From Paenibacillus planticolens (GTDB lineage: Bacteria > Bacillota > Bacilli > Paenibacillales > NBRC-103111): a stretch of 64,000 nucleotides of DNA. The notes below the pieces were generated by a model. The model had not been told where the DNA came from and ran no database searches. It saw only the letters and a list, made by a program, of their open reading frames with translations. The translations under genes were made by a program, and so were the position numbers. This document shows, one piece after another, positions 56,500 to 64,000 of the stretch. The stretch covers positions 248,001 to 312,000 of the forward strand of contig NZ_WHNZ01000007.1 of NCBI RefSeq assembly GCF_013141725.1, read 5' to 3'. Numbering within the stretch: the stretch's first letter is position 1; every line of letters starts with the position of its first letter.

Positions 56500-57525
56500 C
56501 TAGCAACAGTCCGTAATCATCAAATTAAGTGCTAAATGCTGCAGGCCTGTCAAGTAATCCTGTCTCCAATTGCTCATCAGAAGCTTTGGCAAATGGTTTT
56601 GCGGGATATAGGCCGAACCTCGATCTGCGATTCTAGCCAAAAGTGCTTCGTCTACCTCATCATCGCAGAAAACAACGACCCGCGGGTTAAGAATGGCTGC
56701 GAATGTGGCAATTAAACGAGCAACGGCATCAATCTGACTGTCTTCTGCAATTACAACCCGGTGATTACGATCTTCCATCAGCAGTGCTTGGTGGAAAGTT
56801 AGATTATCGTACTGAGGTACGAAAGAAATCTCACCCGAGAAGAACGTGCTGCCTCGCACGACATCGCCATTGATCATAATACCGGAACCCGGTCCGTTCT
56901 GACCGAAGTACAGATAAACCAGTGATTCGTTCTCCATCTCAAAGTTCGACGCATATCCAAGCACCGATGCATTCATATCGTTTTCGACAACGACAGGTAT
57001 CTGGAACCGGGATTCAAATTCCCCTTTCAAATCATAGTCAAAAAATTGCTGATATGGCGGAATAAAAATGATTTTCCCATTATTAACGGCGCCAGGCACT
57101 CCGATTGCGATGGAACGAAGCCTTGGGTATTTCTCAATCAACGATTCAATCAGGTCCGCAAGCAGTTGAACGTCTTGTTGTAATACGCTTGGCTTTGTTC
57201 CCTGCTCCTTGACCTCTCCAATACAGTTAAATATCGAATAATTCGTCTCGTTCTTTTCGATGAAAATAGCTAATCCCAACATGTATTCCGGATCATACGA
57301 ATACCGCTTTGCCCTCCTGCCTCCGTTGGAATCATCATCGCCTGTATAGCGGATTTCTCCGTCTTGCTCCATCTGAGCCATAAACTTGCTGATCGTCGGA
57401 AAGCTGATCCCCAATCGCTGACAGAGCTCCGCTTTCGTAGCGCTTCCCATCATGATGAGTCCCGCGCGAATACGATGAATTAACGGCTCCCTCATCTCTT
57501 TCGGCGTCTTAATCACGTTCGTCAT
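56500..57525 (-). CDS. ROK-family transcriptional repressor
   Basis: A 341-residue protein: an N-terminal winged HTH (MGSATKAELCQRLGISFPTI, SKFMAQMEQDGEIRYTGDDD; about 20-70) joined to a ROK sugar-binding domain (RSIAIGVPGAVNNGKIIFIP, VVVENDMNASVLGYASNFEM). It lacks the CXCGXXGCXE zinc motif of sugar kinases and therefore probably senses rather than phosphorylates a sugar, like XylR or NagC. ATG 57525 is favoured because AAGGC is upstream. A perfect 11-bp palindrome lies 34 bp upstream. It should control itself and the MFS gene downstream. Confidence 0.87.
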   Translation of the reverse strand: MTNVIKTPKEMREPLIHRIRAGLIMMGSATKAELCQRLGISFPTISKFMAQMEQDGEIRYTGDDDSNGGRRAKRYSYDPEYMLGLAIFIEKNETNYSIFNCIGEVKEQGTKPSVLQQDVQLLADLIESLIEKYPRLRSIAIGVPGAVNNGKIIFIPPYQQFFDYDLKGEFESRFQIPVVVENDMNASVLGYASNFEMENESLVYLYFGQNGPGSGIMINGDVVRGSTFFSGEISFVPQYDNLTFHQALLMEDRNHRVVIAEDSQIDAVARLIATFAAILNPRVVVFCDDEVDEALLARIADRGSAYIPQNHLPKLLMSNWRQDYLTGLQHLALNLMITDCC

Positions 57526-57558
57526 GTAGATCAAAGCCTTTCATCAAAATAGTAACCG

Positions 57559-57584
57559 AACTTATTAAAGTGTTTTAATAAGTT
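57559..57584 (-). promoter_or_regulatory. ROK repressor operator
   Basis: AACTTATTAAA-GTGT-TTTAATAAGTT, a perfect 11-bp inverted repeat with a 4-nt spacer, 34-59 bp upstream of the ROK repressor. AT-rich palindromes of this size are typical operators of XylR/NagC-type proteins. Confidence 0.7.
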
Positions 57585-57642
57585 GAGATCATCTTATCAG
57601 AAGTTGCATGCAAGGGCAATACGAATTTTGGTTACTTCAATG

Positions 57643-58605
57643 TCAGTGAAATTTTACATTTGCATGAAAACTAGTTTTGATCTTATTTACATAGCTCGAC
57701 AAGGATTTATATTCTGCCGTTAACTTCTCATTGAACGGATCATATTGTACATCACCCGGAGTGCTTATTGTAAAAACTCTATCTCCTAATTCTCCAATTT
57801 TCGATATATGACCGACCTCCATAGCTGTTTGACCATTTTGACTCCAGTTATCTTTTGTCCATATGCCAATTGAAAAAACTACTCCCCCGTACCCTTTGTT
57901 TGCTATGTCAATAAAAGAAATATTTTCGAATTCTGAAGCTTCATCTATGGCTTCCACTACCTCATATTTCCCTTCCCAGCTCTTCGGAAGATTGAGGGTG
58001 AAATTGTTTTTTCTGTTTTCATAAACCATGCTTGGAGTCGCACTAATCATCTGGCCATTTACATTACCAATATGCAGGTTAACCGTTGAATACGTCCTAA
58101 AATCCCCTAAGCCCTCCGAAACGAAGGTTTGAGCGTCTACCCCAAAATCATTTCCATAAATCGCAACTTCGCCGATTTTTTCACTGTTATCATTGTAAAA
58201 AGCAAGGGTTGCCTCGACGGAATTTGTTGTATTCCCTACACCTTCGATTTTCAATTGACCGGTAACTTTGGTGTTACCGCCGTCTTTAGTTAAGATTACA
58301 TTGCCAACAATAATCCCTTGGTAATCTGGATCCGATAAGTCAAGCTTCCTATTTTTCACAAAAATCTTTTGCTGCTCCTGCTCAAAGTCGATCGTAGCCC
58401 CCAAATGCTCAGCTACGAATCGAATCGGTACGTAGGCATGACCGTCAACATTAAGTACTTTATAATCATCGTCCAAGGAAATCTTACTTCCATTTATTTC
58501 GAAACTTGCAGGAAATAATAACGCCTGGATAGAATCTGATGCGATTGCAACACATGAACTTGCCATGACGAAACCACAGCATAGGCCCAGCACAAATTTT
58601 TTCAT
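57643..58605 (-). CDS. Secreted protein with copper amine oxidase N-terminal (stalk) domain
   Basis: A 320-residue exported protein. Signal peptide about 1-22 (MKKFVLGLCCGFVMASSCVA). A stalk domain (about 30-85) has KVLNVDGHAYVPIRFVAEHL and GATIDFEQEQQKIFV. Then a beta-sandwich (about 90-200, GQLKIEGVGNTTNSVEATLA) resembles the FxLYD/DUF3426-like surface modules, and the C-terminus (about 205-320: NFTLNLPKSWEGKYEVVEAI...ISFIDIANKGYGGVVFSIGI) resembles the PsbP-like/DUF fold of Bacillus exported proteins. AGAGGTGCTTAT lies before the ATG. Surface role unknown. Confidence 0.78.
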   Translation of the reverse strand: MKKFVLGLCCGFVMASSCVAIASDSIQALLFPASFEINGSKISLDDDYKVLNVDGHAYVPIRFVAEHLGATIDFEQEQQKIFVKNRKLDLSDPDYQGIIVGNVILTKDGGNTKVTGQLKIEGVGNTTNSVEATLAFYNDNSEKIGEVAIYGNDFGVDAQTFVSEGLGDFRTYSTVNLHIGNVNGQMISATPSMVYENRKNNFTLNLPKSWEGKYEVVEAIDEASEFENISFIDIANKGYGGVVFSIGIWTKDNWSQNGQTAMEVGHISKIGELGDRVFTISTPGDVQYDPFNEKLTAEYKSLSSYVNKIKTSFHANVKFH

Positions 58606-58709
58606 ATAAGCACCTCTTTTTTTGTTTACCCCCTTAGACGTTAATTTGTTGATATAGTTGCTGAAAAATGTTAATAATTCCCTGACATTGAAAACTAATA
58701 TCCGAACCG

Positions 58710-58750
58710 AAAAAGACTGCCATCGGCTGAGATACCGATGCAGTCTTTTT
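58710..58750. terminator. Bidirectional terminator
   Basis: AAAAAGACTGCCATCGG pairs with CCGATGCAGTCTTTTT around a short loop, with U-tracts on both strands. It lies 12 bp past the stop of the helical repeat gene. Confidence 0.88.
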
Positions 58751-58761
58751 GCGAATGATGA

Positions 58762-60447
58762 TTAGTTATTGGCAATTATTTTGGTTACTGCCGATGCATA
58801 ATCATTTTTAAGTGCTGTTGCTTCATTCTCGGACAACTCGCCGTAAGTCACGAAGCCATTGATTTCCTTATCCGCTTTTCTGAGCAGCTTAAGCAGCAGC
58901 GAATCAGTATCAACGCCTAAGGCTTGCTGCAAGCTTCGACCGCTCGCCAAACTTTTCAGTACCTCGTCGCTCTTGGTGTCAGTCACTTCAACGGCATCAT
59001 CGACGATTCGATTCAGACGGTCGACCAGGTACTGCTTGGCGTCGATAGTAGCTTTATAGTTGGCGGTCGTTACTGCATCGTTGAGCAGTACGTATGCTTC
59101 GTCCTTCGTCGCTTGTTCGTTATCTTTCGCGAGCCAGCCCTTTTGAACGGCGGCATTCAGAAAGGCGTCAATCCGAGGTTGCAGCGCACTGGTCAGTTCT
59201 GCTTGATCTACTGCCGTGGCTCCAACAAGCGTCTGTCCGGTTGCTAACTTATCATGCAGATCCGAAACAGACATTCCTGCGTAACCTGCACTATCAGCCA
59301 CAATGGAACGGATGCTCTCGGCTGCAAGCGCCGAGCTGCTCGTTCCGGCTGCAGCTTGCGTTCCGTATCCGCTCTGCTCAACCGCCTTTTGGAGCACATC
59401 CCCTGCATGTTGTTCGAGCTTGGTGAGCAGTTTCACAGTCAAGTTGCCGGCTTTCCATTCGTTCTCCAATACTTGGTTGACGTTATCCGTCAATTGGGAG
59501 GTCAGATCGGATTCTGCCATTCCTGTCGCTGTACTTAGGTTTTGGCCATCTGAGAGATTGGACTGAACATCGCCAATATCTTTGCCGCCTATGGCTGCAG
59601 CGTACTGTATGATGGAGATCGGATCGAGTCTATCCGCCAGCAGCCGCTGTCCATATTGTTCCATCCACAGCGTAGTTTCGGGATCGTAGCCTTCGGTATT
59701 CGCCGCGTCCCATAATGCCGAGGCTCCGTCCTTCTCCGCTTTCTCCAACTGATCGGCTGGAAGCGTTCCTTCCTTGACGGCAGCTTCCAAATCCTGGTTG
59801 AGCAGCGCTGTCAGCGCATCGTTCAGGGCGGATCTGTCCATCCCAGTAGCCTCTACTAAGCTTTCACCGTCACGCAGTGCCCTGCGCAGATCAATGGAAC
59901 CAACACCTGACGGCAAAGATGCGTCGTCAGCTATAGTACGTAATCGGCTATGTATGATGGCCGATGCATTCGTTTGAATAACCACCGTATGGCTTCCCGC
60001 AGACCATCCGGAATTGACGAGACCGGCAATTCTCTCATTGGCCGTTTGTGCCAAAGCCGCAGCTTCCTGCGCCGTCAAACTGCCCGATTGCACCTCGCTA
60101 GCCATATCTTCGCTAAACAGTGCATTCAGTTTTCCGATTAAGTCGGAGGCCTCCAGCTGCGATGCTGCTGTTAAAATCGCTCCCGATGCGAGAGCATCTG
60201 CAAAATCTCCAGAGTTTCTGCTCGATAACGCCTCGGTGTGGATATCCAGCTTACTCAGCCAATCGTTCAATAGTAACGTACTGTAGTCACTTGTAGTGGA
60301 AGATGTGTCAGATTGCGTATCTGACAATGACACTGCCGCTGCCGTTCCTGTCTCCGCCGCATACGCCGACAGCACAGGAAGCGCCATACCGCTTGCTCCT
60401 GCCACCAGTAATGTCGCACCCATCAATACGATCAATTGCTTTCTCAT
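58762..60447 (-). CDS. Secreted helical repeat protein with five related units
   Basis: A 561-residue exported protein with signal peptide about 1-31 (ALPVLSAYA). After a Ser/Thr-rich linker come five units of about 90-100 residues sharing ...L..G.SL..ATG.....L...L....L......G.L......L...A... Examples are LRRALRDGESLVEATGMDRS, VQSNLSDGQNLSTATGMAES, LHDKLATGQTLVGATAVDQA and VLKSLASGRSLQQALGVDTD. The pattern resembles the small DUF2680-like 'AxGxS.DEL...L.SGKSLA' helical domains of actinobacteria and Firmicutes, here repeated. ATG 60447 (GGAGATTGGA upstream) is preferred. No enzyme motif; possible surface or spore-coat scaffold. Function unknown. Confidence 0.72.
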   Translation of the reverse strand: MRKQLIVLMGATLLVAGASGMALPVLSAYAAETGTAAAVSLSDTQSDTSSTTSDYSTLLLNDWLSKLDIHTEALSSRNSGDFADALASGAILTAASQLEASDLIGKLNALFSEDMASEVQSGSLTAQEAAALAQTANERIAGLVNSGWSAGSHTVVIQTNASAIIHSRLRTIADDASLPSGVGSIDLRRALRDGESLVEATGMDRSALNDALTALLNQDLEAAVKEGTLPADQLEKAEKDGASALWDAANTEGYDPETTLWMEQYGQRLLADRLDPISIIQYAAAIGGKDIGDVQSNLSDGQNLSTATGMAESDLTSQLTDNVNQVLENEWKAGNLTVKLLTKLEQHAGDVLQKAVEQSGYGTQAAAGTSSSALAAESIRSIVADSAGYAGMSVSDLHDKLATGQTLVGATAVDQAELTSALQPRIDAFLNAAVQKGWLAKDNEQATKDEAYVLLNDAVTTANYKATIDAKQYLVDRLNRIVDDAVEVTDTKSDEVLKSLASGRSLQQALGVDTDSLLLKLLRKADKEINGFVTYGELSENEATALKNDYASAVTKIIANN

Positions 60448-60647
60448 TCCAATCTCCATCCTTCCGTTTCTATGTTTTGCCTACAAGTCGAAGTATAGAG
60501 ATGTTTCCTGAAATTTACATGAATTCACCCTAAAAATTGGATGATTTTAACATTAAACAGAGCTTAATTTCCGCTGAATGAATGCTGAAAAAGTTGCGCC
60601 CGGGAAACTCTTTCGGGGGATTGGGGCGAAATATAGAATGAAATTGA

Positions 60648-60680
60648 AAACGGAGCCCGCGAACCCGCGGTGCTCCGTTA
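60648..60680 (-). terminator. Terminator-like hairpin
   Basis: On the minus strand AACGGAGC-A-CCGCGG pairs with the opposite CGCGG-GCTCCGTT and is followed by TTCAATTTC. It lies past repeat copy C on the leftward side of the SIMPL gene and may end that transcript. Confidence 0.5.
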
Positions 60681-60736
60681 TTGATGATGGCATGTCACAG
60701 CCATAAGGCTGTCCAAAAGTGCCAGAAACGAAGAGG

Positions 60737-60973
60737 CTGTCCCATAAGCGAAGGAAGCTAATTGGAATAACAGGAAAATCTCTCTCTAAATTGCTCAAAT
60801 GATGGCCTTGCAGGGATTTTAGAAGGAAAGACTCCCGTTAGTTTGACCGAATTCGAGAATTCTCACGAAATCGGTACAAATAGAGGGAGTTTTCCGTCTA
60901 AATGAATTCTAACAAGCATCTGCAGTCCATTTAGAGGGAGATTTCCCCTTATTTTGACCGTTGAAGAAGCATA
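60737..60973 (+). repeat. Dispersed intergenic repeat, copy C
   Basis: Starts CTGTCCCATAAGC and ends GAAGAAGCATA. It shares ordered blocks with copies A and B: ACTCCCGTTAGTTTGACCG, GAGAATTCTCACGAAATCGG, AAATAGAGGGAGTTTT, CTGCAGTCCATTTAGAGGGA and CCCCTTATTTTGACCG. Same orientation as the other copies. It fills the gap between the helical repeat gene and the SIMPL gene; no genuine gene lies within. Confidence 0.8.
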
Positions 60974-61056
60974 ACTGCACAGGCACTGGCAGCCCCCTAA
61001 CTTTTTTGCAAAACAATTGCTCAATCTATTTGATGAGCTTCACTACGATTTCTGTA

Positions 61057-61731
61057 TCAATAATATGTAAATTCTGCCTTTATCGAGGCCACAATTTTCA
61101 ACTCACCGGGCTGAATTGGCGTTGCTGCACTCGTGGAATACGATATCGCAGAGAATGGAATCGGTTCTTGTGAACGGGAAGTTTCTTGAACAAGGCAAGG
61201 AGCCGGATGAAGCGTTACCCCTAATGTTTGGGCGATGTTCATTGCTTTGAGCAGGCTATCTTTTATAGCTAGTGATAAGGCATTCTTATAGGCAATTTCC
61301 GGGTGCGCCAATGTAAATCGAATATTCGACACATTGTTGGCACCGTTCATGACGGCCGTATCCACAACAAGTCCAGTCTGATTGATTTGATCGATTGTGA
61401 GTTGGAGCAAATGGGTGACTTGATATCCCCGAAAAACTTGCTTGCCATCTTCATTGTTATATTGGATGTCGATGCTGTAATGCGTCGTTTGAATATGCTC
61501 CTTCGGAATGGATAGTTCAACCAATGCATTGACGATATTGGTAATTGCATTTGCATTTTCTTTCTGAGCCTCTGCCAGGCTTACTTTCTCCGTTATCACA
61601 CCAAGAACAATAATGGCTTTGGTGGGAGTTGCCGAAACCGTTCCCTCCCCCGTGACTTCGATCGTGTGACGACATTTTGAAAAAAAGGGTGATGCGATCG
61701 GAGGAGATGATGACCATGGTTGACCGTACAT
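61057..61731 (-). CDS. SIMPL-domain (DUF541) protein
   Basis: A 224-residue protein of the SIMPL family (signalling molecule that associates with mouse pelle-like kinase), common in bacteria and of unknown biochemistry. It starts HTIEVTGEGTVSATPTKAII and has HIQTTHYSIDIQYNN, GYQVTHLLQLTIDQINQTG and ALSLAIKDSLLKAMNIAQTL. No signal peptide is evident, unlike many relatives. ATG 61731 (GGGGGA upstream) is preferred; an ATG 57 bp earlier gives a tail of doubtful use. It lies 84 bp downstream of the RCC1-like gene. Confidence 0.82.
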   Translation of the reverse strand: MYGQPWSSSPPIASPFFSKCRHTIEVTGEGTVSATPTKAIIVLGVITEKVSLAEAQKENANAITNIVNALVELSIPKEHIQTTHYSIDIQYNNEDGKQVFRGYQVTHLLQLTIDQINQTGLVVDTAVMNGANNVSNIRFTLAHPEIAYKNALSLAIKDSLLKAMNIAQTLGVTLHPAPCLVQETSRSQEPIPFSAISYSTSAATPIQPGELKIVASIKAEFTYY

Positions 61732-61815
61732 TTGCCGTCCCCCATTCACTTGTTTGCTACAACTAATGTATTTATCAATCTCGTCCATGATTCCTATCGT
61801 CGGGATGTTGGCTGC

Positions 61816-64000
61816 CTAGGGCAGTACGACCTCTCCCGGCGTAAGAAGCGAATTACGATATGGCAGCGCTCCGAGCCAGTATACCGTATCGTCCTCCGCG
61901 ACGAACAGATGCTGAAAGAAGGTACGGCCTTCAATTGGGTAATGATACATCGATGCGGAAGATCTCAGTCGAACCCCTGCCGGAAGCCTCGCTTCTACTT
62001 TGAAGCTGCCGTTCAGATCGCGAATCCGGCCGTCTTGGCCAATCTCAACCCCTCCAGTTAGGCGGATGGCCGATCGACCCGTCTTCTTCACTTGGACAGA
62101 AGCCGTTTCATTGTCATTAGTTCCATCACGTTGCAGCTTCAGTTCAACCTCATACACCTGGCCATTTACGTCCAATGCTTTGCCGATGTAACCAATACCA
62201 TCAAAAAATACATAATGCATCGGCGACCACATCTCAACCGGCACTTCGAATGAAACGAGCCTCATTAAAGGCGCGCCATCTTGTGTTCGTTCCTTGAAAT
62301 AAAGCTCCCCTTGGTCGGTTCGTACGAACGGAATCGGATCGCCGGATACTTCGATGACTTTCCCTTTCGGCTTCGGATCGAATCGGAGCTCGACGCTGTT
62401 GCCTAACCCCGATATGCTGCCTTCCACATGGAATACGCTTCCGTCCGACAACGCCATCAAGACACCGTTCAAGGCAACGGATACGTCAGTAATTGGCGCC
62501 GGCGTTTGCAGCAGCTTGCATGGCTCCGTCTCGTCGGGGTTCGCGACCATGAGTCTGCCATCCTCGAGTAACACGGAAAAATGCCCCAACGCCATGATGA
62601 CCTTCTTCGCTTTCTCGCCCAGCAAGACGGGTTTTGCTACGGTGCCGTCCTGGAGTGTCCACACATCGCCCGCTTTCAGAGCATACGCTCGCCCATACGT
62701 TGGAAATAAGGCGTCAACCCCCTTCCATGTGCCGATCGCAAGCAGGTCATCTGCAAAGATCGGCTGCCGGCCAAGCTGGCCATACATATTGGAGCCGATC
62801 GTCAACACGCGGCCATCCGCCGTTAAGGCGAGCAAATGGTCGGAGCCTGCTGTCAATGCCGCTACATTGTTCAATGCGGGGTGCCGCTGCGGTGTTTCGG
62901 TTATAGCAGGCTTCACCCCAAATTGATCATAGGCTCCCAGGTCTTTCCCCCATACCCATACATAGCCGTCCTTATCCAGGGCTGCCGTCAAACGCGACGT
63001 TGCCGCTACTTGCGTGGTGCCTTGCGGCAGCACGGTCGGCTTAAGAGCTCCGCTGCCGTTCATCGTGTACCAAGAGCCTTTATCGGATAAAATATATGCC
63101 GCTTCCTCATACGACATCGTAGCTTCCATTCTTGCCACTTTTCCGCCGTCAGGCAGCTCAAGCGGAGCAGAATCAGCATTCGGAACCGATGACAAGGTCG
63201 ACTGTCCCACCCAAAGCATCCCTTTGCTGTCAACTGCCAGCATGATATAGGGGCTGGCCGTGACAGATACTGCACGGAAAGAAGCCTCAACCCGCTTCAC
63301 TGCTGGCTTGCCCTCCTGCCCATACATGGAATATAGCTTGATGACTCCATCGGAATCAATGGTAAATACCGACACATCGTCCGCCTGAGCGATCGACTTT
63401 ACGCCGGATAACCCCGCTATTTTCTCCGGGCCGCGTTCAGCATTCATGTCGATGACTCCCCCGGAATCCACTAATGCGAATCGCCCTTCGAGCTGAATAA
63501 CAGGATCGCCTTCCGGCAACCCTTCGACCTTCTTCGGAAAAGCGTCAGGCCTCCGGCCTTCTCCCCAACCGAATATCCCCCACCGGTAAACAGTTCCGTC
63601 ACCGGCTAATGCGTAAGAAGAGCCGAATTCCATCCCGTAACCGGCACCATCGAACATGTGGCCTGCAGAAATTTGCTGGATCCCCTTAATCGGCGAGCGA
63701 GACGGTGGCTCGGCAGGCGTAAATCCGGAAGCCTCTTCCGTAGCCGGGTACCATTTCATATCCGGCGGGCATGCCGCCAAACTGAATAATGGATCGGGAG
63801 TTGGCTTTTGTGTCTCTATTCGTACAGTCGGCGCTGTCGATACTAATGGTTCAGCAGGCGTTGGTTCTGCACTAGGCACAGCTGGTGTGACACTAGAAGC
63901 AGGCGCGACGACCACGGAGGTACCTCCAGTTCCCGCCGAATTCTGCAGCGTCCTGCTGTATACGATTGTGGACAGCAGCACGAGTACCGCCAGCAAGCCT
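61816..64000 (-). CDS. Partial RCC1-like beta-propeller secreted or membrane-anchored protein
   Basis: The frame is open from base 64000 to the stop at 61816, so the start lies beyond the right edge; at least 727 residues are present. A hydrophobic signal/anchor (LLAVLVLLSTIVYS) is at the visible start, followed by a Thr/Pro/Ala-rich linker and repeated blades with RCC1-like pattern: SSYALAGDGTVYRWGIFGWG, TAALDKDGYVWVWGKDLGAY, LLALTADGRVLTIGSNMYGQ. About seven blades fit. RCC1-type propellers bind partners; in bacteria most are uncharacterised. The first, TTG-started frame inside the window is not the true start. Confidence 0.8.
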   Translation of the reverse strand, partial: GLLAVLVLLSTIVYSRTLQNSAGTGGTSVVVAPASSVTPAVPSAEPTPAEPLVSTAPTVRIETQKPTPDPLFSLAACPPDMKWYPATEEASGFTPAEPPSRSPIKGIQQISAGHMFDGAGYGMEFGSSYALAGDGTVYRWGIFGWGEGRRPDAFPKKVEGLPEGDPVIQLEGRFALVDSGGVIDMNAERGPEKIAGLSGVKSIAQADDVSVFTIDSDGVIKLYSMYGQEGKPAVKRVEASFRAVSVTASPYIMLAVDSKGMLWVGQSTLSSVPNADSAPLELPDGGKVARMEATMSYEEAAYILSDKGSWYTMNGSGALKPTVLPQGTTQVAATSRLTAALDKDGYVWVWGKDLGAYDQFGVKPAITETPQRHPALNNVAALTAGSDHLLALTADGRVLTIGSNMYGQLGRQPIFADDLLAIGTWKGVDALFPTYGRAYALKAGDVWTLQDGTVAKPVLLGEKAKKVIMALGHFSVLLEDGRLMVANPDETEPCKLLQTPAPITDVSVALNGVLMALSDGSVFHVEGSISGLGNSVELRFDPKPKGKVIEVSGDPIPFVRTDQGELYFKERTQDGAPLMRLVSFEVPVEMWSPMHYVFFDGIGYIGKALDVNGQVYEVELKLQRDGTNDNETASVQVKKTGRSAIRLTGGVEIGQDGRIRDLNGSFKVEARLPAGVRLRSSASMYHYPIEGRTFFQHLFVAEDDTVYWLGALPYRNSLLTPGEVVLP

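Noticed and set aside
60553-60798. 81-codon minus-strand frame left of repeat copy C
   Set aside because: It crosses a terminator-like hairpin and the start of the repeat, with no ribosome site and no similarity to known proteins.

Overview
The window looks like a chromosomal segment of a soil or plant-associated, spore-forming Firmicute, most likely Paenibacillus or a close relative. The signs are strong AGGAGG-type ribosome sites, TTG and GTG starts, large secreted carbohydrate-active enzymes with bacterial Ig, FIVAR and dockerin modules, three 'copper amine oxidase N' stalk-domain proteins, many AraC/MarR/TetR/ROK regulators, CUT1 sugar transporters without a local ATPase, and close resemblance of single genes to Bacillus proteins (PaiA, CsaA, KapD-like exonuclease, Rph). 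No rRNA, tRNA, CRISPR array, insertion sequence or prophage was seen. Genus assignment is inference from gene content.

Layout. 1-4.4 kb: the N-terminal part of a very large secreted beta-helix protein, cut by the left edge. 4.8-5.35 kb: a graveyard of three decayed genes (old-yellow-enzyme, TetR, MFS). 5.4-7.1 kb: exonuclease and a MarR/PaiA-like acetyltransferase operon. 7.4-12.9 kb: a PL11 rhamnogalacturonan lyase, an AraC regulator and CsaA. 12.9-16 kb: cupredoxin, HupE-like membrane protein, and a frameshifted FMN-reductase/luciferase-like pair. 16-25 kb: secreted proteins, a methyltransferase, a deleted MFS pump with its Rrf2-type regulator, a lipase-like hydrolase and small genes. 25-30 kb: Ig-repeat fragment, pentapeptide protein, MarR, and a divergent TetR/DHA2 efflux pair. 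30-36.6 kb: a LacI-controlled operon (ROK kinase, SIS sugar-phosphate enzyme, ABC transporter) that looks like an amino-sugar or Amadori-compound pathway. 37.9-43.7 kb: a 1492-residue tandem GH10 xylanase with a divergent AraC activator. 43.7-51.5 kb: GNAT, broken acyltransferase, broken nucleotidase, broken phosphotransferase, a RiPP-like peptide gene, an Ig-like secreted protein, LysE exporter and LOG protein. 51.8-64 kb: rifampicin phosphotransferase, maltose acetyltransferase, an MFS transporter with its ROK repressor, further secreted proteins, and an RCC1-like protein cut by the right edge.

Common threads. Plant cell-wall use joins several parts: the PL11 lyase and the GH10 enzyme are each paired with an AraC regulator, and both end in the same cohesin-FIVAR-dockerin cassette, so one polypeptide carries both halves of a cellulosome-type interaction. 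Local regulation is unusually readable: perfect or repeated inverted repeats mark likely operators for two MarR proteins, the Rrf2 protein, the LacI protein and the ROK repressor. A dispersed intergenic repeat of about 240-260 bp occurs three times in the same orientation.

Quality warning. At least four genes carry single-base frameshifts, several in homopolymers. They could be real decay or sequencing error, and I annotated them as pseudogenes with that caveat. Domain assignments come from reading the translated sequence against remembered family patterns; no database search was possible.
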